Part shown: positions 1-5,916 of the stretch, in pieces
Numbering within the stretch: position 1 is the stretch's first letter
Layout of the letters: each line of letters starts with the position of its first letter
NCBI GenBank assembly: GCA_035632095.1
Contig: DASQHM010000263.1
Span: 1 to 13,963 of the forward strand
From: DASQHM01 sp035632095
GTDB taxonomy: Bacteria; Pseudomonadota; Alphaproteobacteria; Ferrovibrionales; Ferrovibrionaceae
Length of the DNA stretch: 13,963 bases
Direction: 5' to 3'
Made by a program: the position numbers and the translations under genes
The notes under the pieces: generated by a model
Told to the model about the DNA's origin: nothing
Database searches by the model: none
Seen by the model: only the letters and a program-made list of their open reading frames with translations

Positions 1-914
1 AAGCCGCGGCGTCCGTCCTGGTCCACGGTCTGGCCGCAAAGGCGCCCCGGCAATTGCCGCACGAACTTGTCGCGCGTGGCAAAGAGGCCGACATAGGGCC
101 CGCCGAAGCCGAGCGGCACGCCGAGCGATTGTCCCTCCGCAACGACAATATCGGCGCCCATGGCTCCAGGCGGCACGATGGCGCCGAGCGACACCGCCTC
201 CGTCACCACGACGACAAGCAACGCGCCTTTGGCGTGCGCGGCATCCGCCAGGGGCGTGAGATCGCGCACATGGCCGAAGACGCTCGGGTTCTGCACCACG
301 ACGCACGCGGTGTCGGCATCGATGCGGCCGGCCAGATCCTCGCTGCCCGCGGCGTCCGCCGGCGCGAAGGCCAGCGTGTCGCCGGTGAACGACAAGGTCG
401 TGCGCGTCACGTCGCGATAATGCGGGTGCAGGCCGCCCGACAGAACGGCGCGCTTGCGTCTGGTGACGCGCGCCGCCATGAGCACCGCCTCGGCGCAGGC
501 GGTCGCGCCGTCGTACATGGAGGCGTTCGCCACATCCATGCCGGTGATCTGCGCCACCTGGGTCTGGAACTCGAACAGCATCTGCAGCGTGCCCTGGGAA
601 ATCTCGGGCTGATAGGGCGTGTAGGAGGTGAGGAACTCCGAGCGCTGGATCAGGTGATCGACGGACGCCGGGATATGGTGGCGATAGGCGCCGGCGCCGA
701 GAAAGCTTGGCGCAGCGCTGGTCGGAAGATTGCGCGCCGCCATGGCGGCGATTTGCCGTTCCACCTCCAACTCGCCGGCGTGCGGCGGCAGATCGAGGGG
801 CGCCTTGAGCCGCGCCGCGACCGGCACGTCGCGGAACAGTTCGTCGATCGAGCGCACCCCGATCCGCGCCAGCATGGCGCCGCGGTCTTCCGTCGTGAGC
901 GGCAGGTAGCGCAT
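1..914 (-). CDS. gcvPA: Glycine dehydrogenase (decarboxylating) subunit 1, GcvPA, 3' end outside window
   Basis: This is the alpha half of the split PLP-dependent P-protein. With GcvPB it decarboxylates glycine and passes the aminomethyl group to lipoyl-GcvH in the cytoplasm. The reading frame stays open to the left edge and gives the first 304 residues of a subunit usually near 450. The N-terminus MRYLPLTTEDR is typical. Further recognisable blocks are SFLGAGAYRHHIPASVDHL, YTPYQPEISQGTLQ, NASMYDGATA and, near the edge, GRLCGQTVDQDGRRG. The PLP lysine belongs to the partner GcvPB, which is not in the window and should lie just to the left. The ATG at 914 shares one base with the gcvH stop (TGATG), and a GGAGGG lies about 9 nt upstream inside gcvH, so translation is probably coupled. 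It is the third gene of the gcvT-H-PA operon. The family call is firm. Confidence 0.95.
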   Translation of the reverse strand, partial: MRYLPLTTEDRGAMLARIGVRSIDELFRDVPVAARLKAPLDLPPHAGELEVERQIAAMAARNLPTSAAPSFLGAGAYRHHIPASVDHLIQRSEFLTSYTPYQPEISQGTLQMLFEFQTQVAQITGMDVANASMYDGATACAEAVLMAARVTRRKRAVLSGGLHPHYRDVTRTTLSFTGDTLAFAPADAAGSEDLAGRIDADTACVVVQNPSVFGHVRDLTPLADAAHAKGALLVVVVTEAVSLGAIVPPGAMGADIVVAEGQSLGVPLGFGGPYVGLFATRDKFVRQLPGRLCGQTVDQDGRRG

Positions 915-1291
915 CAGTGCAGGCCCTCCACGTAGGCGGCATAGGCGGCGGCGTCCATCAGTTTGCCGAGTTCGGATTTGTCGGACAGGCGCATCTTGAA
1001 GAACCAGCCCTTGCCGGCGGCGTCCTCGTTGACCAGCGCCGGGTTGTCCGGCAACGCCGCGTTCACTTCGGTCACCTCACCCGACGCGGGCGCGTAGACC
1101 TCCGACGCGGCCTTGACCGATTCGACGACGGCAGCCTCGCTCCGCGCCTTGATCTTGGTGCCGACCTGGGGCAACTCGACGAACACCACGTCGCCGAGCT
1201 GCTGCTGCGCGTAGTCGCTGATGCCGACGGTGCCGATGTCGCCGTCGACGCGGATCCATTCGTGCTCTTCGGAAAATCTGATCTCGCTCAT
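914..1291 (-). CDS. gcvH: Glycine cleavage system H protein
   Basis: GcvH is the small lipoylated carrier that shuttles the aminomethyl intermediate from the P-protein to the T-protein and is re-oxidised by lipoamide dehydrogenase. The product is 125 aa, the normal size. It has the N-terminal SEEHEWIRV block, the ISDYAQQQLGDVVFVELP strand region and the lipoylation site ESVKAASEVYAPASGEV, with the modified lysine at K60. The C-terminal GWFFKMRLSD block is also typical. The start ATG at 1291 is preceded by AGAGGG with a 5-nt spacer. Only 21 nt separate it from the gcvT stop, and its own stop overlaps the gcvPA start by one base. It therefore sits mid-operon under the upstream glycine riboswitch. 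Confidence 0.97.
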   Translation of the reverse strand: MSEIRFSEEHEWIRVDGDIGTVGISDYAQQQLGDVVFVELPQVGTKIKARSEAAVVESVKAASEVYAPASGEVTEVNAALPDNPALVNEDAAGKGWFFKMRLSDKSELGKLMDAAAYAAYVEGLH

Positions 1292-1312
1292 ATCGGCCCT
1301 CTGCGGTTGATC

Positions 1313-2440
1313 TCAGGATTTGGCGTAGCGCTTCGCGATAAACGGCAAGGCGGCGACCTTGGCCGGCAGCGCCTTGCCGCGCACGATCAGCCGCACGAGC
1401 GTGCCCGTGCCGGCGTAGGCGGTGGCGACGTATCCCATGGCCACGGGGCCGCCGACCGTCGGACCGAAGCCGCCGCTGGTGACGATGCCGACCTTGGCGC
1501 CAGCCGCATCCTGCACTTCGGCGCCGTCGCGCGCCGGCTGGCGGCCTTCGGCGCGGATGCCGACGAGCTTCCGCGACACGCCGTCCGCCAATTGCTTCTG
1601 CAGCACCGCCGCGCCGGGAAATCCGCCCTCGGCCCGGCGGCGCTTGGAGATGCTCCAGGCAAGACCCGCTTCGATGGGCGTGGTCGTCGCGTCGATATCG
1701 TGCCCGTATAGACAAAGCCCCGCCTCCAGCCGAAGCGAATCGCGGGCGCCAAGGCCGATGGGCATTACCTCGGGCTCCACCAGCAGAAGGCGCGCAAGCC
1801 CTTCGGCGCGTTCGTTCGGCACGGATATTTCGAAGCCGTCCTCGCCCGTATAGCCGGACCGGGACACCAGGCACGGGATGCCCGCAACGACCAGCGGCGC
1901 GGCATGCATGAATTTGAGCGCCGCCGCGCCGTCGCAATGGCGGGACAGCACGTGAACCGCTTCAGGACCTTGCAGCGCGATCAATGCCCGCTCGTCGGCG
2001 CGGCGCAAGGTCGCGCGCCCCCGCAGACGCTGCGCGATATGCGCGAAGTCAGAGTCCTTGCAGGCCGCGTTGACCACCAAGAACAATTCGCTCGCCTGCG
2101 GAGCGAGCGGCCGCGTCACCATCAAGTCGTCGAGAATGCCGCCCTGCTCGTTGAGCAGTTGGGTGTAGCGCATCTGTCCCGGCGCGAGCGCCTTGAGATC
2201 ACCTGGCACAAGTGTCTCCAGGGCGCCGGCCACGTCCGCAGCGGAAGCGAGGAACGCCTGCCCCATGTGCGAGACGTCGAACAGGCCGCAGGAAGTCCGC
2301 GTGTGATCGTGTTCGGCCAAGATGCCGCGCGGAAACTGCACCGGCATATCGTAACCGGCGAACGGCACCATCTTGGCGCCGAGCTCGACGTGCAAGGCAT
2401 GCAGCGGTGTCCGTTTCAGGTCGGTAGACGGATCGGTCAC
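1313..2440 (-). CDS. gcvT: Aminomethyltransferase (glycine cleavage T protein)
   Basis: GcvT moves the one-carbon unit from aminomethyl-lipoyl-GcvH to tetrahydrofolate, releasing ammonia and forming 5,10-methylene-THF. With the chosen start the product is 375 aa, matching the family. Visible blocks are LFDVSHMGQ (53-61), MRYTQLLNEQGGILDD (90-105, holding the conserved Asp at about 104), ALIALQGPEA (152-161), SRSGYTGEDGFEI (193-205) and GARDSLRLEAGLCLYGHD (231-248). The C-terminal GCV_T_C region contains TSGGFGPTVGGPVAMGYV. The frame is open upstream to an ATG at 2557, but that start would lie inside riboswitch aptamer 2. I chose the GTG at 2440 because GGAG lies 7 nt upstream and the protein then begins where homologues do (TDLKRTPLHALH). 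This is the first gene of the operon and is directly controlled by the riboswitch. Confidence 0.95.
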   Translation of the reverse strand: MTDPSTDLKRTPLHALHVELGAKMVPFAGYDMPVQFPRGILAEHDHTRTSCGLFDVSHMGQAFLASAADVAGALETLVPGDLKALAPGQMRYTQLLNEQGGILDDLMVTRPLAPQASELFLVVNAACKDSDFAHIAQRLRGRATLRRADERALIALQGPEAVHVLSRHCDGAAALKFMHAAPLVVAGIPCLVSRSGYTGEDGFEISVPNERAEGLARLLLVEPEVMPIGLGARDSLRLEAGLCLYGHDIDATTTPIEAGLAWSISKRRRAEGGFPGAAVLQKQLADGVSRKLVGIRAEGRQPARDGAEVQDAAGAKVGIVTSGGFGPTVGGPVAMGYVATAYAGTGTLVRLIVRGKALPAKVAALPFIAKRYAKS

Positions 2441-2474
2441 TCGGGCACTCCGGGGCGCGGTGCGTAGGGTGGTC

Positions 2475-2517
2475 CGACCGCGCTTCGCCCGCTTCGATGC
2501 GGAACGCCACGCGGTCG
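2475..2517 (-). promoter_or_regulatory. Hairpin between glycine riboswitch and gcvT (expression platform)
   Basis: On the transcribed strand CGACCGCG (2517-2510) is perfectly complementary to CGCGGTCG (2482-2475). Inside the loop, CCGC (2502-2499) pairs with GCGG (2492-2489). No T-run follows, so this does not look like an intrinsic terminator. It ends 24 nt upstream of the GGAG Shine-Dalgarno of gcvT (2451-2448). It is therefore more likely part of a platform acting on ribosome access. The function is inferred. Confidence 0.55.
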
Positions 2518-2519
2518 CC

Positions 2520-2714
2520 CCCTCTGTCCGAGTACCTGAGAGATTTCGCAGCGCCAATCGCCCGCGCTGCTTACGCCTTCGGTGAAGCGGCGCAAATCCT
2601 CGCGCCGCCTGCTTTCCAGAGTGCCATCACCCTGCGGTCCTGGGGCCTGAGAGTTTCCGGGGCGGTTGCTCCTTCGGCGCCGACGGCACGCACGCCGTCG
2701 GACTCTCCCGCAGA
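2520..2714 (-). ncRNA. Tandem glycine riboswitch (two aptamers) upstream of gcvT
   Basis: Two glycine aptamers lie head to tail. Aptamer 1 (about 2713-2632) has P1 CTGCGG/CCGCAG, a P3 hairpin CGACGGC/GCCGTCG (2700-2681), the conserved CCGAAGGAGCAA block and ACTCTCAGG. Aptamer 2 (about 2621-2521) has P1 CTCTG/CAGAG, a P3 hairpin GCGGCGC/GCGCCGC (2608-2587), CCGAAGGCGTAA and TCTCTCAGGTACTCGGACAG. The linker between them is about 10 nt (2631-2622). The consensus pieces of the family are present in both copies and in the right order. In known cases glycine binding raises expression of the cleavage operon. ON-switch behaviour here is inferred from that, not shown. Confidence 0.95.
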
Positions 2715-2731
2715 GATCGTCTGTATGGTCG

Positions 2732-2750
2732 ATGCGGCCGCCGGCCGCAT
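2732..2750 (-). repeat. Perfect 8-bp leader hairpin before riboswitch aptamer 1
   Basis: ATGCGGCC and GGCCGCAT are perfectly complementary around a 3-nt loop. The hairpin lies just after the predicted transcription start and about 18 nt before aptamer 1. It could stabilise the 5' end or insulate aptamer folding. It has no T-run and is not expected to terminate. Confidence 0.6.
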
Positions 2751-2760
2751 TGATGGGCCG

Positions 2761-2788
2761 ATGATAGAGGGGACCCGGGCTTAGTCAA
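2761..2788 (-). promoter_or_regulatory. Sigma70-like promoter of the gcvTHP operon
   Basis: On the minus strand TTGACT (2788-2783) and TATCAT (2766-2761) are separated by 16 nt. They match 5/6 and 4/6 of the TTGACA/TATAAT consensus. Transcription would start near 2754, giving a leader of about 40 nt before the first aptamer, which fits a riboswitch-controlled mRNA. Confidence 0.65.
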
Positions 2789-2832
2789 CGATACCGGGCC
2801 GCGTTCCAGACAATTCCAGTGGATAACCCGCT

Positions 2833-2850
2833 GGCGGAATTTCTTCCGCC
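2833..2850. repeat. 7-bp inverted repeat with 4-nt loop, possible transcript-end hairpin
   Basis: GGCGGAA and TTCCGCC flank a TTTC loop (GAAA, a stable tetraloop, on the minus strand). It lies 122 nt beyond the stop of the lipoprotein gene and 45 nt upstream of the gcv promoter. It could form the 3' end of the CDGSH-lipoprotein mRNA, but no T-run follows on either strand. Apart from this hairpin, I see no coding or conserved element in 2789-2971. Confidence 0.4.
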
Positions 2851-2971
2851 ATTTCAAGCAGTTATGTACGAATTCGCGACCCCGGAGGAGCCCCGCCAAG
2901 TCCCGTGGCCGCCGTCCCGGCCCGAAGCCCCGCCGGAGCGCCAGGCGAGCCTAGCGACTCGTCCCAATGTT

Positions 2972-3541
2972 CTACTGCGAACCGCGCCGTTTGCGATTGA
3001 ATTCGAGCTGCTCTTCGTTGAGCTGCAGGCCGACGAGAATCTCGTAGTCGGCCGATGTGCGCCCCTGCTCGACGTTGATCGTCTCGGCGATCTGCTCGGC
3101 GACGCCGCTCCGCCGCCGGTTGTCCTTGAAGGGGATCGGGCTCTCGAACACGGCCTTGTTCATCACGCGCTGCTGGCGCTTGTCGATGACGGAGACGAAG
3201 AACGGCAGCTGGACCGAATCGCCGCTCGCCGCCGGGCCGCGCGTCGCCACAAGCGTTATGGTCACCGTCATGTTGATGACCTTGCCCTTCGAACTGAATT
3301 CGCATTCGCCGGCGAGCGCGGTCACTTCGCCCTGGTAGGTGATGTCGGTGACGTCGCGCCCCTCCCCGCTCTTGTAGAGCACGACTTGCGACGCATCCCC
3401 GAGGATGCTGGCGCGCGGGCAAACGTCGTGCTTGCTTCCGCCGAACATGCTGCAGCCGCCGAGCGCCGAAACCGTGATTAGAACAAGGGACGTTGCGGAC
3501 GCGGTTCGAAGCCGCGCCCGGAAACCCGCAGGAACCCGCAT
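2972..3541 (-). CDS. Predicted lipoprotein of unrecognised function
   Basis: The product is 189 aa. The N-terminus has two arginine-rich turns, a hydrophobic stretch (about 18-28) and a lipobox ending ALGGC, with the likely lipidated cysteine at C30. Anchoring in the cell envelope is therefore expected. The mature part contains two further cysteines, C41 (DVCPRASIL) and C80 (AGECEF), which could form a disulfide. It also has a beta-rich central block (about 65-120) with GRDVTDITYQGEV and RGPAASGDS, and a charged C-terminus. The block CPRASIL...GECEF resembles uncharacterised alphaproteobacterial lipoproteins as I remember them, but I cannot name a domain. The ATG at 3541 shares one base with the stop of the CDGSH gene (TAATG). 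The longer frame up to 3709 overlaps that gene and places the signal peptide internally, so I rejected it. Lipoprotein status is fairly sure; function is unknown. Confidence 0.8.
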   Translation of the reverse strand: MRVPAGFRARLRTASATSLVLITVSALGGCSMFGGSKHDVCPRASILGDASQVVLYKSGEGRDVTDITYQGEVTALAGECEFSSKGKVINMTVTITLVATRGPAASGDSVQLPFFVSVIDKRQQRVMNKAVFESPIPFKDNRRRSGVAEQIAETINVEQGRTSADYEILVGLQLNEEQLEFNRKRRGSQ

Positions 3542-3780
3542 TAGACGGTTTTGTGCGTGCCGTCGCAAAGCGGCCTGGTCTTGGTTCTCTTGCAGCCGCA
3601 GAAATAAAGCGTCTTGGCTTCGGTGGCTTGATACTTCACCGGCTCCATGCCGACGGCCTTGTGCGAACCATCGCAAAACGGCTGCTTCGCGCTGCGCCCG
3701 CACGCGCACCAGAAATAGACCTTGCCGGCCTCGACCTGGACCGGATAGGGCGCCTTTTGCGCCACAAGTGCCTCGGCCAT
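3541..3780 (-). CDS. Double CDGSH-type iron-sulfur protein
   Basis: This is a 79-aa protein with two CDGSH iron-sulfur motifs, each expected to bind a [2Fe-2S] cluster through three Cys and one His. Motif 1 uses C25, C27, C36 and H40 (CACGRSAKQPFCDGSH). Motif 2 uses C61, C63, C72 and H76 (CGCKRTKTRPLCDGTH). There is no membrane segment, so it should be cytosolic. Members of this family are linked to electron transfer or iron and redox handling, but the partner here is unknown. The start ATG at 3780 has an excellent AGGAGG with an 8-nt spacer; an upstream in-frame start at 3813 lacks one. Its stop overlaps the lipoprotein start, so the two genes form one transcription unit. It is divergent from ispH, which encodes another iron-sulfur protein. 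Confidence 0.92.
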   Translation of the reverse strand: MAEALVAQKAPYPVQVEAGKVYFWCACGRSAKQPFCDGSHKAVGMEPVKYQATEAKTLYFCGCKRTKTRPLCDGTHKTV

Positions 3781-3942
3781 CCCTTTACCCTCCTCGGCGT
3801 GGTGTCTGTACAAGCGGACGGGGCCTGTACTAGCTTGTTGCCGCCATCGCCGCCGTTGCCGGGGCCGACTTTACGGAACCGGCGGCAAATAAACAAGAAC
3901 GGGGGAAACTCTCCCGTATCGAGCGAATTGGATCGCCGTTTC
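3781..3942. promoter_or_regulatory. Divergent intergenic region between CDGSH gene and ispH
   Basis: This 162-bp stretch must carry both promoters. For the minus strand a weak candidate is TTGTTT (3896-3891), 17 nt, TAAAGT (3873-3868). I could not pick a clear ispH promoter. Other structure: near-identical 11-bp direct repeats gtctgtacaag (3804-3814) and gcctgtactag (3823-3833), period 19 bp; an 8-bp inverted repeat ttgccgcc (3838-3845) / ggcggcaa (3881-3888); and a small hairpin acggggg/ctcccgt (3899-3917, one G-T pair) in the ispH leader. Confidence 0.45.
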
Positions 3943-4929
3943 ATGCCGTCTTCCTCGGCCGCGTCCGTGTCGGCTCCATCCGCTGCTGCCCGCCCTTCCC
4001 TGGACTTGCTGCTGGCGAGCCCCCGGGGATTCTGCGCCGGCGTCGACCGGGCCATCCAGATCGTCGAGCTGGCGCTGGCGAGATACGGCGCGCCGGTCTA
4101 CGTGCGCCACGAGATCGTTCACAACCGGTTCGTGGTCGAAGGCCTGGAGCGGCGCGGCGCCATCTTCGTCGACGAACTCGATGCGGTGCCGCAGGATGCG
4201 CCGGTGGTGTTCTCGGCGCATGGCGTTCCCAAATCGGTGCCCGCGGACGCCGAGCGGCGCAAGCTGTTTTATCTCGACGCGACCTGCCCATTGGTTTCCA
4301 AGGTGCATCGCGAGGCCGAGCGCCATTTCGCCGACGGGTGCCAGATCGTCTTGATCGGCCACGCCGGGCACCCCGAAGTGATCGGCACCATGGGCCAATT
4401 GCCCGAAGGCGCGGTTCTGCTGGTCGAAACCTTGGCCGACGTTGCCAATCTCCGCGCCGCCGATCCGAAGCGCCTTGCCTACATCACGCAGACGACGCTT
4501 TCGGTAGACGAAACCATCGAGATCGTCGCCGCCCTGCAGGCGCGGTTTCCGGGGATCAGGGGCCCGCGCAAGGAAGACATCTGCTACGCCACCACAAACC
4601 GGCAGGCGGCGGTGAAGGCCATCGCCGGCCGCTGCGACGCCATTCTGGTGATCGGCGCGCCGAATTCCTCGAACTCGCTGCGCCTGGTGGAAGTGGCGCG
4701 CAAGGCCGGCTGCGCCCGCGCCGCGCTCGTCCAGCGCGCGGCCGACATCGACTGGGCGAGCCTAGCAAGCGCGCGCACCGTGGGCATCAGCGCCGGCGCG
4801 TCCGCTCCGGAAGTGCTCGTGGAGGAAGTCGTCGACGCGTTTCGCGCCCGCTACGACGTGCGCCTCGAACGCGTGGCGACGGCCGAGGAGAGCGTGCGAT
4901 TCAAATTGCCGCGCGCGCTCGAGGATTGA
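3943..4929 (+). CDS. ispH: 4-hydroxy-3-methylbut-2-enyl diphosphate reductase (IspH/LytB)
   Basis: IspH is the last enzyme of the MEP isoprenoid pathway. It reduces HMBPP to IPP and DMAPP with an iron-sulfur cluster in the cytosol. The product is 328 aa. The three cluster cysteines are C31 (PRGFCAGVDRAI), C115 (DATCPLVSKVH) and C214 (EDICYATTNRQ). Substrate-binding residues are visible as HEIVHNRFV with H60, GHAGHPEVIGTMGQ with H143 and E145, QTTLSVDET, and NSSNSLRL (241-248). The C-terminal GISAGASAPE is typical. The chosen ATG at 3943 gives a short Ser/Ala-rich N-terminal extension before the conserved LLLASPRGFCAG block. Shine-Dalgarno support is weak (GGA about 10 nt upstream). The frame is open upstream to 3493 but there overlaps two minus-strand genes. 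It leads the ispH-thrB-rnhA unit, with thrB 12 nt downstream. Confidence 0.96.
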   Translation: MPSSSAASVSAPSAAARPSLDLLLASPRGFCAGVDRAIQIVELALARYGAPVYVRHEIVHNRFVVEGLERRGAIFVDELDAVPQDAPVVFSAHGVPKSVPADAERRKLFYLDATCPLVSKVHREAERHFADGCQIVLIGHAGHPEVIGTMGQLPEGAVLLVETLADVANLRAADPKRLAYITQTTLSVDETIEIVAALQARFPGIRGPRKEDICYATTNRQAAVKAIAGRCDAILVIGAPNSSNSLRLVEVARKAGCARAALVQRAADIDWASLASARTVGISAGASAPEVLVEEVVDAFRARYDVRLERVATAEESVRFKLPRALED

Positions 4930-4941
4930 AGCAGCACGTCC

Positions 4942-5916
4942 ATGGCCGTCTACACCGAAATCGCCGACGAAGAATTGTTCGACTTCATCGCCCAATACGA
5001 CATCGGGCGCGTGGTATCGTGCAAAGGCATCGCGGAAGGCGTCGAGAATTCCAACTTTCTGCTGCAGACGGAACGCGGCATCTACATCCTCACGCTTTAC
5101 GAAAAGCGGGTGCGGGCCGAGGACCTGCCGTTCTTTCTCGGCCTGATGGATCATCTGGCCGCAAAAGGTCTGGCGTGTCCGACCCCGATCCATGGCCGCG
5201 ACGGTTCGGCGCTGCGCACGTTGGCGGGGCGTCCTGCGGCGTTGATCGAGTTCCTGCGGGGCGTCTGGCCGCGCCGGCCGGGACCGCAGCATTGCGCGCG
5301 CGTCGGCGAAGCATTGGGCCGGCTGCACGTGGCGGGCGCGGATTTTCCTATGCATCGCGAGAATTCCTTCTCGCTCGACGGCTGGGTCCGCCTTTTCGCA
5401 TCGTGCCGCGACCGGGCCGACCAGGTGCGGCCGGGGCTCGCCGCCGACCTCGATCGCGAAATCGATTCGCTGAAAGCGGCGTGGCCCGAGACGCTGCCAA
5501 GCGGAGTGATTCATGCCGACCTGTTCCCCGACAACGTGTTCTTCCTCGATGAACGTCTGAGCGGCGTGATCGACTTCTACTTCGCCTGCAATGATTTTCT
5601 CGCCTACGACCTGGCGATCTGCCTGAACGCCTGGTGTTTCGAGACCGACGGCGCCTTCAACGTCACCAAAGCGCGGCTGCTGCTGCAGGAATACCGCAAG
5701 GTGCGGCCGATCACCGATTCCGAGCTGCACTCCTTGCCGATGCTGGCGCGGGGTGCCGCGATCCGCTTTCTGCTGACCCGGCTTTACGATTGGCTCAATC
5801 CGGTGCCGGGCGCCCTGGTCAAGCCGAAGGACCCGCTCGAGTATCTCTACAAGCTGAATTTTCACCGCGCCGTGATGGGTCCGGGCGCCTACGGGCTGGA
5901 TCTGACCAACGCATGA
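4942..5916 (+). CDS. thrB: Homoserine kinase, choline-kinase-fold type
   Basis: It phosphorylates L-homoserine with ATP to O-phosphohomoserine, the substrate of threonine synthase. The 324-aa product belongs to the aminoglycoside/choline kinase superfamily, not the GHMP-fold ThrB of enteric bacteria. Visible motifs are GVENSNFLLQTERGIYILTL (33-52, nucleotide-binding N-lobe), VIHADLFPDNVFF (189-201) with catalytic D193 and metal-binding N198, and VIDFYFACND (209-218) with metal-binding D211. The C-terminal RLYDWLNPVPGALVKPKDP is characteristic of this type as I know it. It begins 12 nt after ispH and its TGA stop overlaps the rnhA ATG by 4 bp (ATGA), so the three genes are probably cotranscribed. 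I see no strong Shine-Dalgarno next to the start. Confidence 0.94.
   Translation: MAVYTEIADEELFDFIAQYDIGRVVSCKGIAEGVENSNFLLQTERGIYILTLYEKRVRAEDLPFFLGLMDHLAAKGLACPTPIHGRDGSALRTLAGRPAALIEFLRGVWPRRPGPQHCARVGEALGRLHVAGADFPMHRENSFSLDGWVRLFASCRDRADQVRPGLAADLDREIDSLKAAWPETLPSGVIHADLFPDNVFFLDERLSGVIDFYFACNDFLAYDLAICLNAWCFETDGAFNVTKARLLLQEYRKVRPITDSELHSLPMLARGAAIRFLLTRLYDWLNPVPGALVKPKDPLEYLYKLNFHRAVMGPGAYGLDLTNA

Noticed and set aside
54..935. 293-codon plus-strand frame at the left edge
   Set aside because: It is antisense to gcvPA, whose minus-strand translation matches the family over the full length.
2441..2557. ATG at 2557 as the gcvT start
   Set aside because: It falls inside glycine aptamer 2; the GTG at 2440 has GGAG 7 nt upstream and gives the normal family length.
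2627..2899. 90-codon minus-strand frame over the riboswitch and gcv promoter
   Set aside because: It covers the promoter and aptamer 1, has no ribosome site that I can see and no recognisable motif.
2881..2960. GC-rich stretch after the lipoprotein gene as a terminator
   Set aside because: Only short GC stems (for example CCGGC/GCCGG around a 10-nt loop) can form, with no T-run and no consistent single hairpin.
3493..3942. Upstream extension of the ispH frame (an extra 150 codons)
   Set aside because: It overlaps the CDGSH and lipoprotein genes on the other strand, the added residues match nothing, and IspH proteins start near the conserved LLLASPRGFCAG block.
4338..5865. Long frames 4338-5552 (+) and 4762-5865 (-) across ispH and thrB
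   Set aside because: They are frame shadows: Arg-rich translations with no domain, covering genes with all catalytic residues in place.
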